A stretch of DNA of 64,000 nt from Chionoecetes opilio (Eukaryota; Arthropoda; Malacostraca; Decapoda; Majidae), in NCBI GenBank assembly GCA_016584305.1, contig JACEEZ010022536.1, forward strand, positions 37,699 through 101,698, written 5' to 3'. Under the pieces are notes generated by a model. It was given only the letters and a program-made list of their open reading frames with translations, was not told the origin of the DNA and searched no databases. Below, in pieces: positions 11,429 to 23,417 of the stretch (positions are counted from its first letter, which is position 1; every line of letters starts with the position of its first letter). A program made the position numbers and the translations under genes.

Positions 11429-12085
11429 TTTTTTTTTTTTTTCTTTATCACAGGCACTGGCCCAAGGGGGCCAAACAAAATGGGTAACACAAAAGCCCGC
11501 TATTTTTGCCAGTCCCTATAAAGAAGACAGTAAAAAAAAATAAAATAAAAACAGGGGGGGTGACCAATTTAGTTCTGGAGGTGTCTTGTTACTTTCTTTT
11601 GAAAAGATTTTAAGTCATAGGAAAAGTGGACCAATAGAAACGGGAAAAGGGAGAGGGTTCCAAGATTTTTACCAGTGAAAGGGATGAAAGGGTAAAGATA
11701 CTGATTAACTCTTGCATTAAGAAGATGGACAGAATAGGGGATGAGAATGAGTAGAAAGTCTTGTGCAGCGAGGCCGCGGGAGTGGGGGAGGCATGCAGTT
11801 AGCAAGTTCAGAAGAGCATTTGAGCCTGAAAATAACGGTAGAAAAAGAGCAAGAGAAGCAAACTTTGGGCGGCGGTGATTTAAAATTGAAGACAGTCCAA
11901 AGTCAGAGGAAAAGGATTTTTGATGATACGAAAAGCTTTTGACTAAAACCCTGGTTTAGGAGAGCTGTATGAGTGGATCCTCCCCAAAACATGTGAGACA
12001 TACTCCATAAGGCGGATAAGAACCCCCCCTGTAGAGAGCAAGCAATTGGGAGGGGGGGGGGGGGGGAGAAAGAAAGAAAAAGAAA
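11420..12085 (-). pseudogene. 3' end of a LINE (C-terminal ORF2 region and 3' UTR)
   Basis: On the minus strand, pieces in order are GDLPPYGVCLTCF-like (12010), a V-Q-K-K-A-F region (11930), ILNHRR and SLSLF-like (11880-11840), ARVNQYLYPFIPFTGK (11720-11670), and SYDLKSFQKKVTRHLQN (11620-11570). This is the usual C-terminus of a jockey/CR1-type LINE (NHRR, SFIPFTGKLWNSLP, SYDLNSFKRRVSRHL). A 3' UTR follows: GGGACTGGCAA, TTTTGTGTTACCCATTTTG, CCAGTGCCTGTGATAAAG and an A-run (T-run at 11418-11439 on the plus strand). The plus-strand copy at 39038-39298 has the same layout. Confidence 0.75.
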
Positions 12086-12520
12086 AAAAAAGGTTGAAAA
12101 ACCAGCCGAGTAATCAAATCCCCCGAGCCTGAAACCCCCAACATGAAGCGGGGGGGGGGGGGGGGATTATACTGTATATACTGTATTTGGAACATAATTT
12201 AGTATATTTTTTGCCAGATATGTACATTAGGTCCTAATAAAGCCCAGGCCACCACCAGAATTTAATTACGAGTAATTATATTAAATGTAGGGGGATTGTT
12301 TCGATTATTATATAAATATATATACGTATATAATTATAATAGCTATTAAAAATTTTAAAATGCCGATATTTCAAAAACTATACTTGCTAGAGAAAAAGCA
12401 AAGCCATTTTTGAAATCAGCAGAGAACATGCTTTCCAAACCCCCACACAATGAAAATCAGAACCAATTTCTGGTGTCGAAACCCGTTGAATTATCGTACA
12501 ACTTAGGGTAAAATCAATAT
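12086..12520. other. Unassigned spacer
   Basis: No gene recognised; short homopolymers and one AT-rich patch (12306-12330). Confidence 0.4.
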
Positions 12521-13117
12521 AACACACAAACCTCGATTTCCCGGACTAATAGGGGGAGCACTGCTTCCCGGGGGAAACCCCAAAAGTCCGGGAATCCCAA
12601 GTAAAAAAAAAAAAAAAAAAAAAAGTCCGATGCCATTAGCCACCCCCGGACATTTATCCTACTCTAGTATTTAACTGTCCGTCAAACGGACAATAACAAC
12701 TACCCCGCCGCGGACTTTTTACGTCCGCTGAGCAGCTGCCACCTGGCGGCAGGCAGCATAAAGTGTTTTTTAATAGTCTCAAGAGGAAAGTTCCTGCACC
12801 AGGGGCAGTGGGGAGTCAGGGGACTAACGGAGGCTGTGCAGGTGAAAACCGTGAGTTGTCGTGTGGCCAAATGTAAAACAATACGACCCGCTGAGCATGC
12901 TGCCACCTGGCGGGAGGCCCGGACACTGACCCATGGGTTTTACAGGAGACGCTCGGACCGCCGGACAACTGGGTCAATTTACGAACAGGACCAGCATTTC
13001 AACAGAAAAAAGAAAAAAAGAAAAAGAAAAAAAAGAAAATTGTCTGAGACTGACATATCCCCGGACCTCGGATTTTGTCCGGCAAATCCGATATCCGGGA
13101 AATTGAGGTTTGTGTGT
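12521..13117. mobile_element. Non-autonomous TIR element (~597 bp), ACACAAACCTCGATTTCCCG type
   Basis: The left end ACACAAACCTCGATTTCCCG (12523) is mirrored by CGGGAAATTGAGGTTTGTGT ending at 13116. A nearly identical right end is repeated at 25538-25600 (GACATATCCCCGG, TTTTGTCCGGCAAATCC, ATATCCGGGAAAT). The interior has a poly-A tract (12604-12624) and a direct repeat CGCTGAGC...GCCACCTGGCGG at 12724 and 12888. The 'cctcgatttcccgg' terminus resembles pogo/Tigger-type elements. No transposase seen. Confidence 0.75.
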
Positions 13118-13179
13118 AGTCAGTAAATGACTTTATAGTAAGACTTTATTAGTAAATAACTTGTAATTTACTTTAGTAA

Positions 13180-13309
13180 ATAATTTGGTAATTTTACTCA
13201 CCCAGTTTGAATGTCGTAGCATTGGATTTTCGATCTCTTATATATTGAAAATAGAACCCTAATATACACATCTCGTATCATGGAATGCTGGTATAACGGG
13301 ACCTCCCTG
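13180..13309 (-). mobile_element. Partial copy of the CAGGGAGGTCCC pogo-like element
   Basis: The reverse complement starts CAGGGAGGTCCCGTTATACC and continues through GATACGAGATGTGTA, ATTTTCAATATA and CAAACTGGGTGAGTAAAAT, matching the left 130 bp of the full element at 14914-15572. TA follows at 13310-13311. Confidence 0.8.
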
Positions 13310-13443
13310 TAGTGTAATTTTATGGTGACTATGGCAACTGAATCTGACTAAATTTGTTTTGTATAAATACTAAGTACTAGAATAGCCGGGTTTTTAACCT
13401 AGTGTCTTTGCCTTTAATTAGTAACCTTACCTTGCCTTCCCCA

Positions 13444-14134
13444 GGTATGGACCCTACCCATAACTGCGTCACGGTTTTTTTTACACCGGTGCATTGTGGG
13501 GATAAGGTGGGGTCGCCGGGGGTGGACCTACGAAGGGAAAACTACGGCGATGGAAGAATTTTGAGTTATTTTGCACGAAATTGATATTCCAGGTGCTATA
13601 TTACTGTGCTCTGTTCTCGCTGACAACACTATAGAGAAGACCTGAGGTAATGGCTGATGTGCAGAGGCTTCTAAACCAAGAAAACAGAGTCACAACAGAG
13701 CCTCGTCAAAAGGGTAAGCAAGTGGTAGGTTACGTAATGTGTCCCTACCACTTGCTTACTTCTTAATGAGACTCTGCTGTGACTGTTTTCCTGGTTTAGA
13801 GAAGCCTTTGCACATCAACCATCACCTCAGGTCTTCTCTATGTTGTCAGCGAGCACAGAAATATAGCATCTGGAATATCAATTTCGCCCAAAACAACTCA
13901 AAATTTTTTCGTCGTCGTAGTCTTCTCTTTGTAGGCTGTACACATTCATGGTTATGATAGTATTAAAATACCTTATTAATTGAGTTCCTTTTGTTGTCTT
14001 TCCTCATAATAAGTAGTGGTACATCATGGTTTAAGTGTTACTTGACGAGCCCATGCATAGCTTTCTCTTGATTCTATACCAACATCACCAACCTCTGCTT
14101 TGACTTATCTTACTACTCCAGCCATAAACGTGGT
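13444..14134 (+). repeat. Left arm of a 691-bp inverted duplication
   Basis: This segment is the reverse complement of 18476-19166 with only scattered differences: CCATAACTGCGTCACGG, GGTGCATTGTGGGGATAAGG, the foldback at 13527-13934, and on to CTACTCCAGCCATAAAC at 14118. It includes about 75 bp of LINE reverse-transcriptase sequence in antisense (14060-14134), so the duplicated unit spans an element boundary. Confidence 0.9.
13527..13934. mobile_element. Foldback MITE, ~200-bp arms
   Basis: CCTACGAAGGGAAAACTACG at 13527 mirrors the terminus ending CTCTTTGTAGG at 13934. The arms share CAATTTCG, CCAGGTGCTATAT, CAGCGAG, AAGACCTGAGGT, GTGCAGAGGC, GTGACTCTG and the GCAAGTGGTAGG segment, and meet at 13728-13740 (TACGTAATGTG). 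A second copy is at 18679-19084. No open reading frame of interest. Confidence 0.85.
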
Positions 14135-15572
<1,438 letters not shown>

Positions 15573-15594
15573 TATATATATATATATATATATA

Positions 15595-15973
15595 TCATGA
15601 AGTTTCAGGGTGACAGAGACACTCGGTATACTTGGGGTTGTTTATGCAACGTTTCGCCAAGGCACTTGGCATCATCAGGCTAAAATAGTTTAAAATTTAA
15701 TATATTGTAATGCTAAAAAGCGAACATCTAAAAAATTAATTCTAAGAAACAATAAAATATTCCTATATTTTCTAAAATTACTAACTATTAAAATAAAAAA
15801 ATATAGGAATATTTTATTGTTTCTTAGAATTAATTTTTTAGATGTTCGCTTTTTAGCATTACAATATATTAAATTTTAACTATTTTTAGCCTGATGATGC
15901 CAAGTGCCTTGGCGAAACGTTGCATAAACAACCCAAGTATACCGAGTGTCTCTGTCACCCTGAAACTTCATGA
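15595..15973. mobile_element. 379-bp near-perfect foldback with hammerhead-like cores
   Basis: The arm 15595-15771 and the arm 15795-15973 are reverse complements over almost their whole length; the loop is 15772-15794. Both outer ends read TCATGAAGTTTCAGGGTGAC (one inverted). A transcript from either strand would form a ~178-bp hairpin. It is bounded by (TA)n on both sides. The outer sequence and the CTGATGA...GAAAC core resemble terminal repeats of Penelope-like elements, which is inference. Confidence 0.9.
15891..15930 (+). other. Hammerhead-ribozyme-like core
   Basis: CTGATGA (15891-15897), a perfect stem GCCAAG-TGC-CTTGGC (15899-15913) and GAAAC (15914-15918) reproduce the conserved core of a hammerhead ribozyme, followed by a small GTTG/CAAC hairpin and GTA at about 15935. 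One unpaired T after CTGATGA and the absence of an obvious stem I partner immediately upstream are departures from the consensus. The mirrored arm carries the same core on the minus strand. Confidence 0.45.
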
Positions 15974-15992
15974 TGAATCTAACAAGAAAATC

Positions 15993-16968
<976 letters not shown>

Positions 16969-17250
16969 AGGTTAGGTTAGTAACTTTTATGGGGTTATGG
17001 TAGGGTTAGGTTAGTAACTTTTATGGGGTTATGGTAGGGTTAGGTTAGTAACTGTTATGGGGTTATGGTAGGGTTAGGTTAGTAACTGTTATGGGGTTAT
17101 GGTAGGGTTAGGTTAGTAACTTTTATGGGGTTATGGTAGGGTTAGGTGAGTAACTTTTATGGGGTTATGGTAGGGTTAGGTTAGTAACTTTTAGGGGGTT
17201 ATGGTAGGGTTAGGTTAGTAACTTTTAGGGGTTATAGTGAGGTTAGGTTA
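16969..17250. repeat. 34-bp minisatellite with telomere-like GGTTAGGTTAG, ~8 copies
   Basis: The unit is GTTAGGTTAGTAACTTTTAT then GGGGTTATGGTAGG. Copies differ by single bases (TTTTAT/TGTTAT/TTTTAG). The GGTTAG motif is the arthropod telomere permutation, but the 34-bp unit shows it is a minisatellite and not a telomeric tract. Confidence 0.95.
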
Positions 17251-17389
17251 GTAACTTATGACATATCTTATGTTTAACATATAGTTATATATGTTCAACA
17301 TAACGTACAATAAACATATACGTATAACAATAGTTTGCTCCGCGCGACTGCCCTCTATATATGTGGATCATACGGGCGGCCGCATGGGG

Positions 17390-17645
17390 ACGGCGGCCGC
17401 ATAGGGTGGTGACCCCTCACGGTACCTGGTACTGTCGTCTACCCACATTTTTATCCCTACACAAATCGGGAAAACTCGCCGACGGTAATGGTTAGGTTAG
17501 ATTTTGCTTTGATTGATCTTATTACTCCAGCCAAAACAATTGCATAGCCACGGTGACATTACCCGTCCTTGCCTCAAGGTACCTGGTACTCTCGTCTACC
17601 AAAATGCTCGTCCCTACACAAAGCGGGAAAACTCGCCGATGTAAG
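17390..17645. repeat. Cluster of partial copies of a GGTACCTGGTACT-type repeat
   Basis: Two direct partial copies (17405-17485 and 17560-17642) contain GGTACCTGGTACT, GTCGTCTACC or CTCGTCTACC, TCCCTACACAAA and GGGAAAACTCGCCGA. The second continues to its left (17487-17560) as the reverse complement of 18430-18530, so the region is another inverted duplicate of the LINE-associated insertion at 18370-18446. Confidence 0.75.
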
Positions 17646-17772
17646 GCAAGAAAGAAGAGTAAGGTAGAAGTAAGGTAAGGTTACCTAAGCTGTGGTAAAT
17701 GTGGTATAATTCCAGGGCTGTGATTAGCTAGATTGGCAATGTTGTTACCAGGCTGGCTTATATTTAGCTTCA

Positions 17773-17999
17773 TTGAGTCATCATGTAGACCACAGTGATG
17801 AGGCAAACTATGGTAAAATCATAATTGGAAGAGTACAAAAAATCACAAATGGCAAGGTTAGTGAGGAGCAAGGCAGATTTAGAACTGGGAAATGTTGTGT
17901 AGATCAGATCTTAGATATGCGAATGATAATTAAGACAATGTTAGCAAAATACAAGAAGATGTATGCTGCATTCATGGATTTAGAGAAAGCATAGATAAA
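17773..17999 (+). pseudogene. LINE reverse transcriptase fragment (fingers/palm)
   Basis: The frame reads YGKIIIGRVQKI, SEEQGRFRTGKCCVDQILDM and KKMYAAFMDLEKA before a stop. EEQGGFR-x-G-x2-C-V-D-Q-I followed by L-Y-A-A-F-M-D-L-E-K-A-Y-D is a standard block of non-LTR retrotransposon reverse transcriptases. The next codons (Y-D-R-V-D-W) appear only at 18225, after a 205-bp insertion, so this is the 5' piece of an interrupted copy. Confidence 0.8.
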
Positions 18000-18006
18000 T
18001 ATCCAG

Positions 18007-18211
18007 ATGAACACCGAACTCACTTTGGTGGACGAAACTATTATTATCTGGTGTGTTTTTATGTGTTTTGAATGAATCTGCTCACCGTTTGTCCCAATTT
18101 TTTTTTTTTTTTTTTTTCTCGCAAAAGTGACAACAAAAAAATAGAACCTAAACCTAACCTAACCTTTATCTAAAAAATTGTTTCGTCCACCAAAGTGAGT
18201 TGTGTGTTCAT
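18007..18211. mobile_element. 205-bp MITE inserted in the LINE
   Basis: ATGAACACCGAACTCACTTT at 18007 is mirrored by AAAGTGAGTTGTGTGTTCAT ending at 18211, with GGTGGACGAAAC and its complement just inside. The interior has a T-run and CCTAAACCTAACCTAACC, a telomere-like motif. The LINE frame resumes right after it, so the insertion boundaries are clear. Confidence 0.85.
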
Positions 18212-18215
18212 GTGG

Positions 18216-18570
18216 ACTACTACCAAATCCTATGACAGAGTAGACTGGGAGGGAATGTGGGCTGTGTTGCAGGGTTAAAGAGTGTGTATGGAGTGGAGAA
18301 TGTATGTATAACTAATAAGCTTTTACCTGTGATTATTAATAGCTAACCTAACTGACCTTTACCTAACCTAACCTTACCATTACCGTCGGCGAGTTTTCCC
18401 GATTTGTGTAGGGACGAGCATTTTGGTAGACGAGAGTACCAGGTACCATGAGGCAAGGATGGGTAATGTCACCGTGGTTATGCAACTTGTTTATGGCTGG
18501 AGTAGTAAGATCAATCAAAGCAAAGGTTGGTGATGTTGGTATAGACTCAAGAGTATTCATTGGCTCATCA
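18216..18570 (+). pseudogene. Continuation of the interrupted LINE reverse transcriptase
   Basis: YDRVDWEGMWAVLQG (18223-18270) and KSVYG (18280) directly continue the block broken at 17999. A second insertion of about 130 bp (18310-18446, containing CCTAACC motifs and the GGTACC repeat) follows. The next block, MRQGWVMSPWLCNLFMAGVV then RSIKAKVGD (18449-18540), is the G-V-R-Q-G-C-V-M-S-P palm motif that precedes the YADD box in the family. No YADD is seen, so the copy ends before the catalytic pair. Confidence 0.75.
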
Positions 18571-19166
18571 AGTAACACTTAAACCATGATGTACCACTAC
18601 TTATTATGAGGAAAGACAACAAAAGGAACTCAATTAATAAGGTATTTTAATACTATCATAACCATGAATATGTACAGCCTACAAAGAGAAGACTACGACG
18701 ATGAAAAAAAATTTGAGTTGTTTTGGGCGAAATTGATATTCCAGGTGCTATATTTCTGTGCTCGCTGACGACATAGAAGACCTGAGGTGATGGTTGATGT
18801 GCAGAGGCTCCTAAACCAGGAAAACAGTCACAGCAGAGTCTCATTAAGAAGTAAGCAAGTGGTAGGGACACATTACGTACCTACCAGTTGCTTACCTTTT
18901 GACGAGGCTCTGTTGTGACTCTGTTTTCTTGGTTTAGAAGCCTCTGCACATCAGCCATTACCTCAGGTCTTCTCTATAGTGTTGTCAGCGAGAACAGAGC
19001 ACAGTAATATAGCACCTAGAATATCAATTTCGCGCAAAATATCTCTAAATTCTAACCATCGCCGTAGTTTTCTCTTAGTAGGTCCAACCGCTGCGACCCC
19101 GCCTTATCCCCACAATGCACCGATGTAAACAAACCGTGACATAGTTATGTCTGGGGTCCATTGCGA
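18476..19166 (-). repeat. Right arm of the 691-bp inverted duplication
   Basis: Reverse complement of 13444-14134, including a second copy of the foldback MITE (18679-19084, centre near 18880) and the terminal part of the LINE fragment. The spacer between arms is 4.3 kb. Confidence 0.9.
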
Positions 19167-20060
19167 CATGGGAAATGGGGCTCAAAATACTCAGAATGAA
19201 GAAAGCTACACGATAATGTAGGTAAGAATCCTATGACTTTTGAAAGCCCACTACCAAAATAATACCAATATCTATACTGCAAATTTTCCACATAGTCTAA
19301 ACACATAGCAGAAAAGCAACAAAGGCATACCTACAACATTAAATCTGAGCTATATGTCATAGCTAGCAAAATATTAGAATATCAATTCGTGGAGCATCCT
19401 GCAATATATTATGACCGATTTGGTTACCCTGTCATTCCCTATACATTTTAACTAGTATAATTTTTCATTCACATTCACTGCACTGTGAATAGTGTATTTA
19501 GGTACAGGCTCATAATCATTGGCTTTCCCTACAAATCTTTTTTTTTTTTTTTTTTTTTTTATATATAAATTTACTAATTTTTTTTTTTTTTTTTTTTTTT
19601 TGCCTCAAAAACACCATTATTTTTTTTCTTCTCAAAACCTCCTTGTAAAATAGGGGTGCGTCTTATGCGGAGGTGCGTCTTATGCGTCTAAATACTAATT
19701 ACTACCGTGAGCAAAATGTTCAAATCCGTATGTGGCGGGAAATTAAAGACATACATGAACGTTGTTGCCCCGATAAGCCCCTCTGTGATGCCCGACTAGT
19801 ATGCCGTTGTCCTCTTACGGTTAAATAAGGGTGATTTAAGGTGTTGAGGTGACAGGTGAGGGAGACAGTCTTGCAGCGACTATCCCATAACACTAATAAT
19901 CACTATTTTAAACAATACACACCTTCTACCACTAAATCACTAGCAACACAGGCTCCTTCCTTACATATCTTAATATCTGATACATCAAAACTCCCTAGAA
20001 CCCAAGCATTCCAAAATAAAATGAGAAAATAATAAATGATGTAGAGTTGACAATTTAAGC
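19167..20060. other. Unassigned spacer with T-runs
   Basis: Two long T-runs (19539-19560, 19579-19600). At 19655-19695 GAGGTGCGTCTTATGCG is repeated, a motif found at the ends of some pogo/Tigger-type elements, but no partner end is visible. No gene recognised. Confidence 0.4.
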
Positions 20061-20061
20061 A

Positions 20062-20126
20062 ATGGAGTCCGTTAAATCCAAAGTCCGTTAAACCGAGGTC
20101 CGTTAAATCGAGGGTCGACTGTATAT
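20062..20126 (-). mobile_element. Solo terminus of a Tigger-like element
   Basis: The reverse complement reads TACAGTCGACCCTCGATTTA, then ACGGACCTCGGTTTAACGGA and CTTTGGATTTAACGGACTCC. The CAGTCGACCCTCGATTTAACGG form with repeated TTAACGGA is typical of pogo/Tigger termini. The other end was not found, so its extent is unknown. Confidence 0.55.
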
Positions 20127-20757
20127 AGAGTCGGGACAAAACATCAATAATCCGGAAATTTCGAAAATCCGGCCGTCCTAAGGTCCCGTGGCTGTTGGAT
20201 TAGTGATGGGCAACATGTAATATCAAGAACTAGAACTATCGCCAAAAATTAGAAGTCCTGCCGAAGTGAAAAATTGGTACACTCGCCGACGAGATCCCCT
20301 GAGATTCGCGCTGAGACCTGACCTGACTTGCTGCAGTTTGGTTCAGCAGCAACAGTCTGCATCAGTCCAAAGTAAAGCATGTAGTTTTGTTAGTTGGAAC
20401 CAAAGACTACTGTATACTGGACTTGCTACTCAGTTTGGGCTATTTCTAGTGCAGGCCAGCTTTGCGATTCCTGACATTTTAGAACATCACTCCCATCTCC
20501 CTTCCTGTGGTTTATCAGTATAAATGATATACCGTTATCTTCATAAATGTTTGTTCTATAATATTATCAAATAAAAAACTAAAATACACTAAAGAAATGC
20601 CATTATGAGAGTGAAAAAATATGCATTCACTTAAACTCTTCGCCATTTAATATTTTGCGAGAAAACATCTTACATGGAGCATATCAATAGAAGCGGAATT
20701 TTATTAGCTTTCCATTGATATATTTCTTTTTCTGATAAATGAATTAGAACCATACAT
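20127..20757. other. Unassigned spacer
   Basis: Short terminal-like fragments (AATCCGG repeats 20140-20180) and no gene. Confidence 0.35.
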
Positions 20758-20842
20758 AAATTAGCATTAACTAAATAAATAACCTCATCAATCGGGAAAA
20801 TTACCCGATTGATGATGTTATTTATTTAGTTAACGCTAATTT
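20758..20842. repeat. Hairpin: 39-nt arms, 7-nt loop
   Basis: AAATTAGCATTAACTAAATA... (20758-20796) pairs with ...TTTAGTTAACGCTAATTT (20804-20842) around the loop AAAATTA. Only a few mismatches interrupt the stem. The size would suit a small-RNA precursor or a tiny foldback element; no other evidence favours either. Confidence 0.8.
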
Positions 20843-21018
20843 GATAGTTGGAACATATACAAATATTTTTTAACTACTTATGTAGTCAACCTTTAGTTCT
20901 AATTTTTTGGTAGTTACAACCCATTAACTAGGATAGACGGTGACACTTGCCAATTACATGTCATATTAAACTAAGCACATGAGCCTGAATACCAAGCTAC
21001 AGAATCATCAACCACGAT

Positions 21019-21229
21019 TCAACCTCTTCACGCCCAGATCTTTCCTTTGCTATATAAATTGTCTATTGTTAGCCATAAAATTTTGAAAAGTAACTCAATA
21101 AACCAAATAAGCTAGTGGACAAGGACTCCAAGCAGGTCATATCTGTAAAACATTGCTTATATTCACTAAAAATGGTCTAATTGTAGTTCAATTACAACGG
21201 AAATTACGTTCTGGGTCTCAAGGGATTAA
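21019..21229 (+). mobile_element. piggyBac-like MITE, copy A
   Basis: The element runs from CTCTTCACGCCCAGATCTTT to CTGGGTCTCAAGGGATTAA. Its copy B (21520-21733, inverted) has intact TTAACCCCTT...AAGGGGTTAA ends. Internal shared blocks are GTTAGCCATAAAAT, AAAAGTAACT, CAGGTCATATCT and the TTACAACGGAAATTACG segment. Confidence 0.8.
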
Positions 21230-21519
21230 TACAGGTAAGAAACGTCAGGAAGGTGGCTAGTATATTTCCTGGATGCATGAGCTATATTTCTGAGATAAGA
21301 CAGCTTCACCTACTTCCTGCTACACAAAAAATCACCTTATAATCTAATCATTCACACAATTTTATATGTAAGCAGTAGTGTGGACGATATAAGCTGAGTA
21401 CAGTGTTTACGCAAATCTGCTTCCAGGCGGTGTCGCCAGCTTGGCTAAGATTTTCACGGTATCACACGTTCGTCTATGCAACGATAAACATTCCATAACG
21501 AACACATCAAAGACTTCAT

Positions 21520-21733
21520 TTAACCCCTTGAGACCCATACCGTAATTTCCATTGTAATTTGGCTACCGTTAGAGTATTTTATAGTTAATATAAGCAATAT
21601 TTTATAGATATGACCTGTTTAGTATCCATGACGACTAACTTATTTGGTATATGCTGTTACTTTTCGTTATTTTATGGCTAAACAACATACATTTTTATAT
21701 AGCCAAGGAAAGATCTGGGTTTGAAGGGGTTAA
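21520..21733 (-). mobile_element. piggyBac-like MITE, copy B
   Basis: TTAACCCCTTGAGACCCATA at the left and GATCTGGGTTTGAAGGGGTT plus AA at the right. TTAA at both ends with a C-rich inverted terminus is the signature of piggyBac-type insertions. Length 214 bp, no coding capacity. Confidence 0.85.
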
Positions 21734-22172
21734 AGTCTGATAAATATTTTTGAAGGTGATTTATATCAAATAGCATATGAACAAAAACTCAGTATTGTTT
21801 GAATACTTTTTTGTTTATTGTAAGGCTCCATCGCATGGGCGGTACCATGCCAGCATCTCTCTGTATCGTTGCAATAATGTATGCAAATACCTACTATAAA
21901 TGCATATATGTTACCCTTTTCTGTGTTGTTATTACAGGTAACAACGGACTGGCAATACACGCTTACCATCACCATTTGCATGGAAATGACTAGGATATCA
22001 GGCTCTGTGTGCTGACTATCACCACTGTTGCAGGTGCTGAGGTCACAGTCCAAACCAGCTGCTCTGCCCGGCACTGAACCGGCTCGCTCTGGCATCCCCG
22101 AGGATTGGCGAGCGATTCTTCCGTGCTGACGAGAGTGTTGCTGCGGTGGAGGCTGTGGGGCCGGGCAGCAGC
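21734..22172. other. Spacer upstream of the zinc-finger array
   Basis: No separate gene recognised. GC content rises from 22020 towards the start codon at 22173, which would fit a 5' untranslated region, but there is no clear promoter element. Confidence 0.35.
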
Positions 22173-22817
22173 ATGAGTGGCCGGGAGCAGCAGGATCAGT
22201 CTGCCTCAGGGGTGGGGAGGCACAGTGGTGTTAAGAATTATGAATGTTTAGAGTGTGGAAAAAGATTTACTACAAAGAGTAACCTCACCACACCACACCC
22301 TGACACACAGTGGTGTTAAGAATTATAAATGTCTGGAGTGTGGGAAAAGATTTACTGAAAAGGGTAGCCTTACCAGACACACTCTGACACACAGTGGTGT
22401 TAAGAATTATAAATGTCTGGAGTGTGGGAAAAGATTTACTGAAAAGGGTAGCCTTACCAGACACACTCTGACACACAGTGGTGTTAAGAATTATAAATGT
22501 CTGGAGTGTGGGAAAAGATTTACTGAAAGGGTAGCCTTACCAGACACACTCTGACACACAGTGGTGTTAAGAATTATAAATGTCTGGAGTGTGGGAAAAG
22601 ATTTACTGAAAAGGGTAGCCTTACCAGACACACTCTGACACACAGTGGTGTTAAGAATCATGAATGCTTAGAGTGTGGGAAAAGGTTTTATACCATTTCT
22701 AAACTCAATGAACACGCCTTTAGACACACTGGCTTGCGGGAGTTCAAGTGTGATATTTGTAGCAAGTGTTTCAAGACAATGAGTGATATTGCCAGGCACA
22801 TGAAGATCCACTTTTGA
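22173..22817 (+). pseudogene. C2H2 zinc-finger protein, 7 fingers, two frameshifts
   Basis: From ATG at 22173: an 18-residue lead (M-S-G-R-E-Q-Q-D-Q), then seven 28-residue fingers of the form C-x2-C-x12-H-x3-H with TG/SG-type linkers (HSGVKN). Fingers 2-5 are practically identical (YKCLECGKRFTEKGSLTRHT), including at DNA level in 84-bp units. Finger 6 has FYTISKLNEH, and finger 7 (EFKCDICSKCFKTMSDIARH) ends the protein with TGA at 22815. A one-base insertion near 22290-22300 and a one-base loss near 22527 (GAAAGGG for GAAAAGGG) break the frame. Such proteins bind DNA in the nucleus. A real gene with sequencing errors is possible: the two indels nearly compensate and both termini are intact. 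Confidence 0.8.
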
Positions 22818-23090
22818 GGTGGTGTGTTGTGTGGACAAGTGTGGTTGTACCCGTGCCTGTGGAAGTGTGTCCTGTGTGGCAATGGGCCGAACAGGATGCT
22901 TTATTTTATTGCCCTTCATATTTCTACAGCGTAAGGTAAGCAGAGAGAGAAAGGGAGGGAGTGGAAGAGAGAGTGAGAGGAATGAGTAGCTGATTTACGG
23001 GGAGGCCACGGCCACTCCAGATCTGAGTCGGAGGTCTATTGAAAATTCAACTATTTCTTTATAATGGCTATGCAAAGCCCCCCCACACTG
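22818..23090. other. Region downstream of the zinc-finger array
   Basis: Likely 3' flanking sequence; purine-rich GAGAGA at 22940-22985. No poly-A signal stands out. Confidence 0.4.
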
Positions 23091-23417
23091 TCCAGCCTTG
23101 GCCACCCATGTCACCCTGTCCTGGCAGCCTTGGCCACCCATGTCACCCTGTCCTGGCAGCCTTGGCCACCCATGTCACCCTGTCCTGGCAGCCTTGGCCA
23201 CCCCTGTCACCCTGTCCTGGCAGCCTTGGCCACCCATGTCACCCTGTCCTGGCAGCCTTGGCCACCCCTGTCACCCTGTCCTGGCAGCCTTGGCCACCCC
23301 TGTCACCCTGTCCTGGCAGCCTTGGCCACCCCTGTCACCCTGTCCTGGCAGCCTTGGCCACCCATGTCACCCTGTCCTGGCAGCCTTGGCCACCCCTGTC
23401 ACCCTGTCCTGGCAGCC
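23091..23417. repeat. 32-bp minisatellite, ~10 copies
   Basis: The unit is CAGCCTTGGCCACCCATGTC then ACCCTGTCCTGG, with an A/C alternation (CCCATG/CCCCTG). It is open in all three plus-strand frames, giving the same repeat translated as P-W-P-P-L-S-P-C, C-H-P-V-L-A-A-L and so on; these frames are not genes. Confidence 0.95.

Noticed and set aside
16969..17250. Interstitial telomere
   Set aside because: The repeat unit is 34 bp with only two TTAGG-type motifs per unit; a telomere would be pure (TTAGG)n.
18363..18578. Independent gene on the minus strand at 18363-18578
   Set aside because: It is the antisense of the LINE palm motif and of the duplicated insertion.
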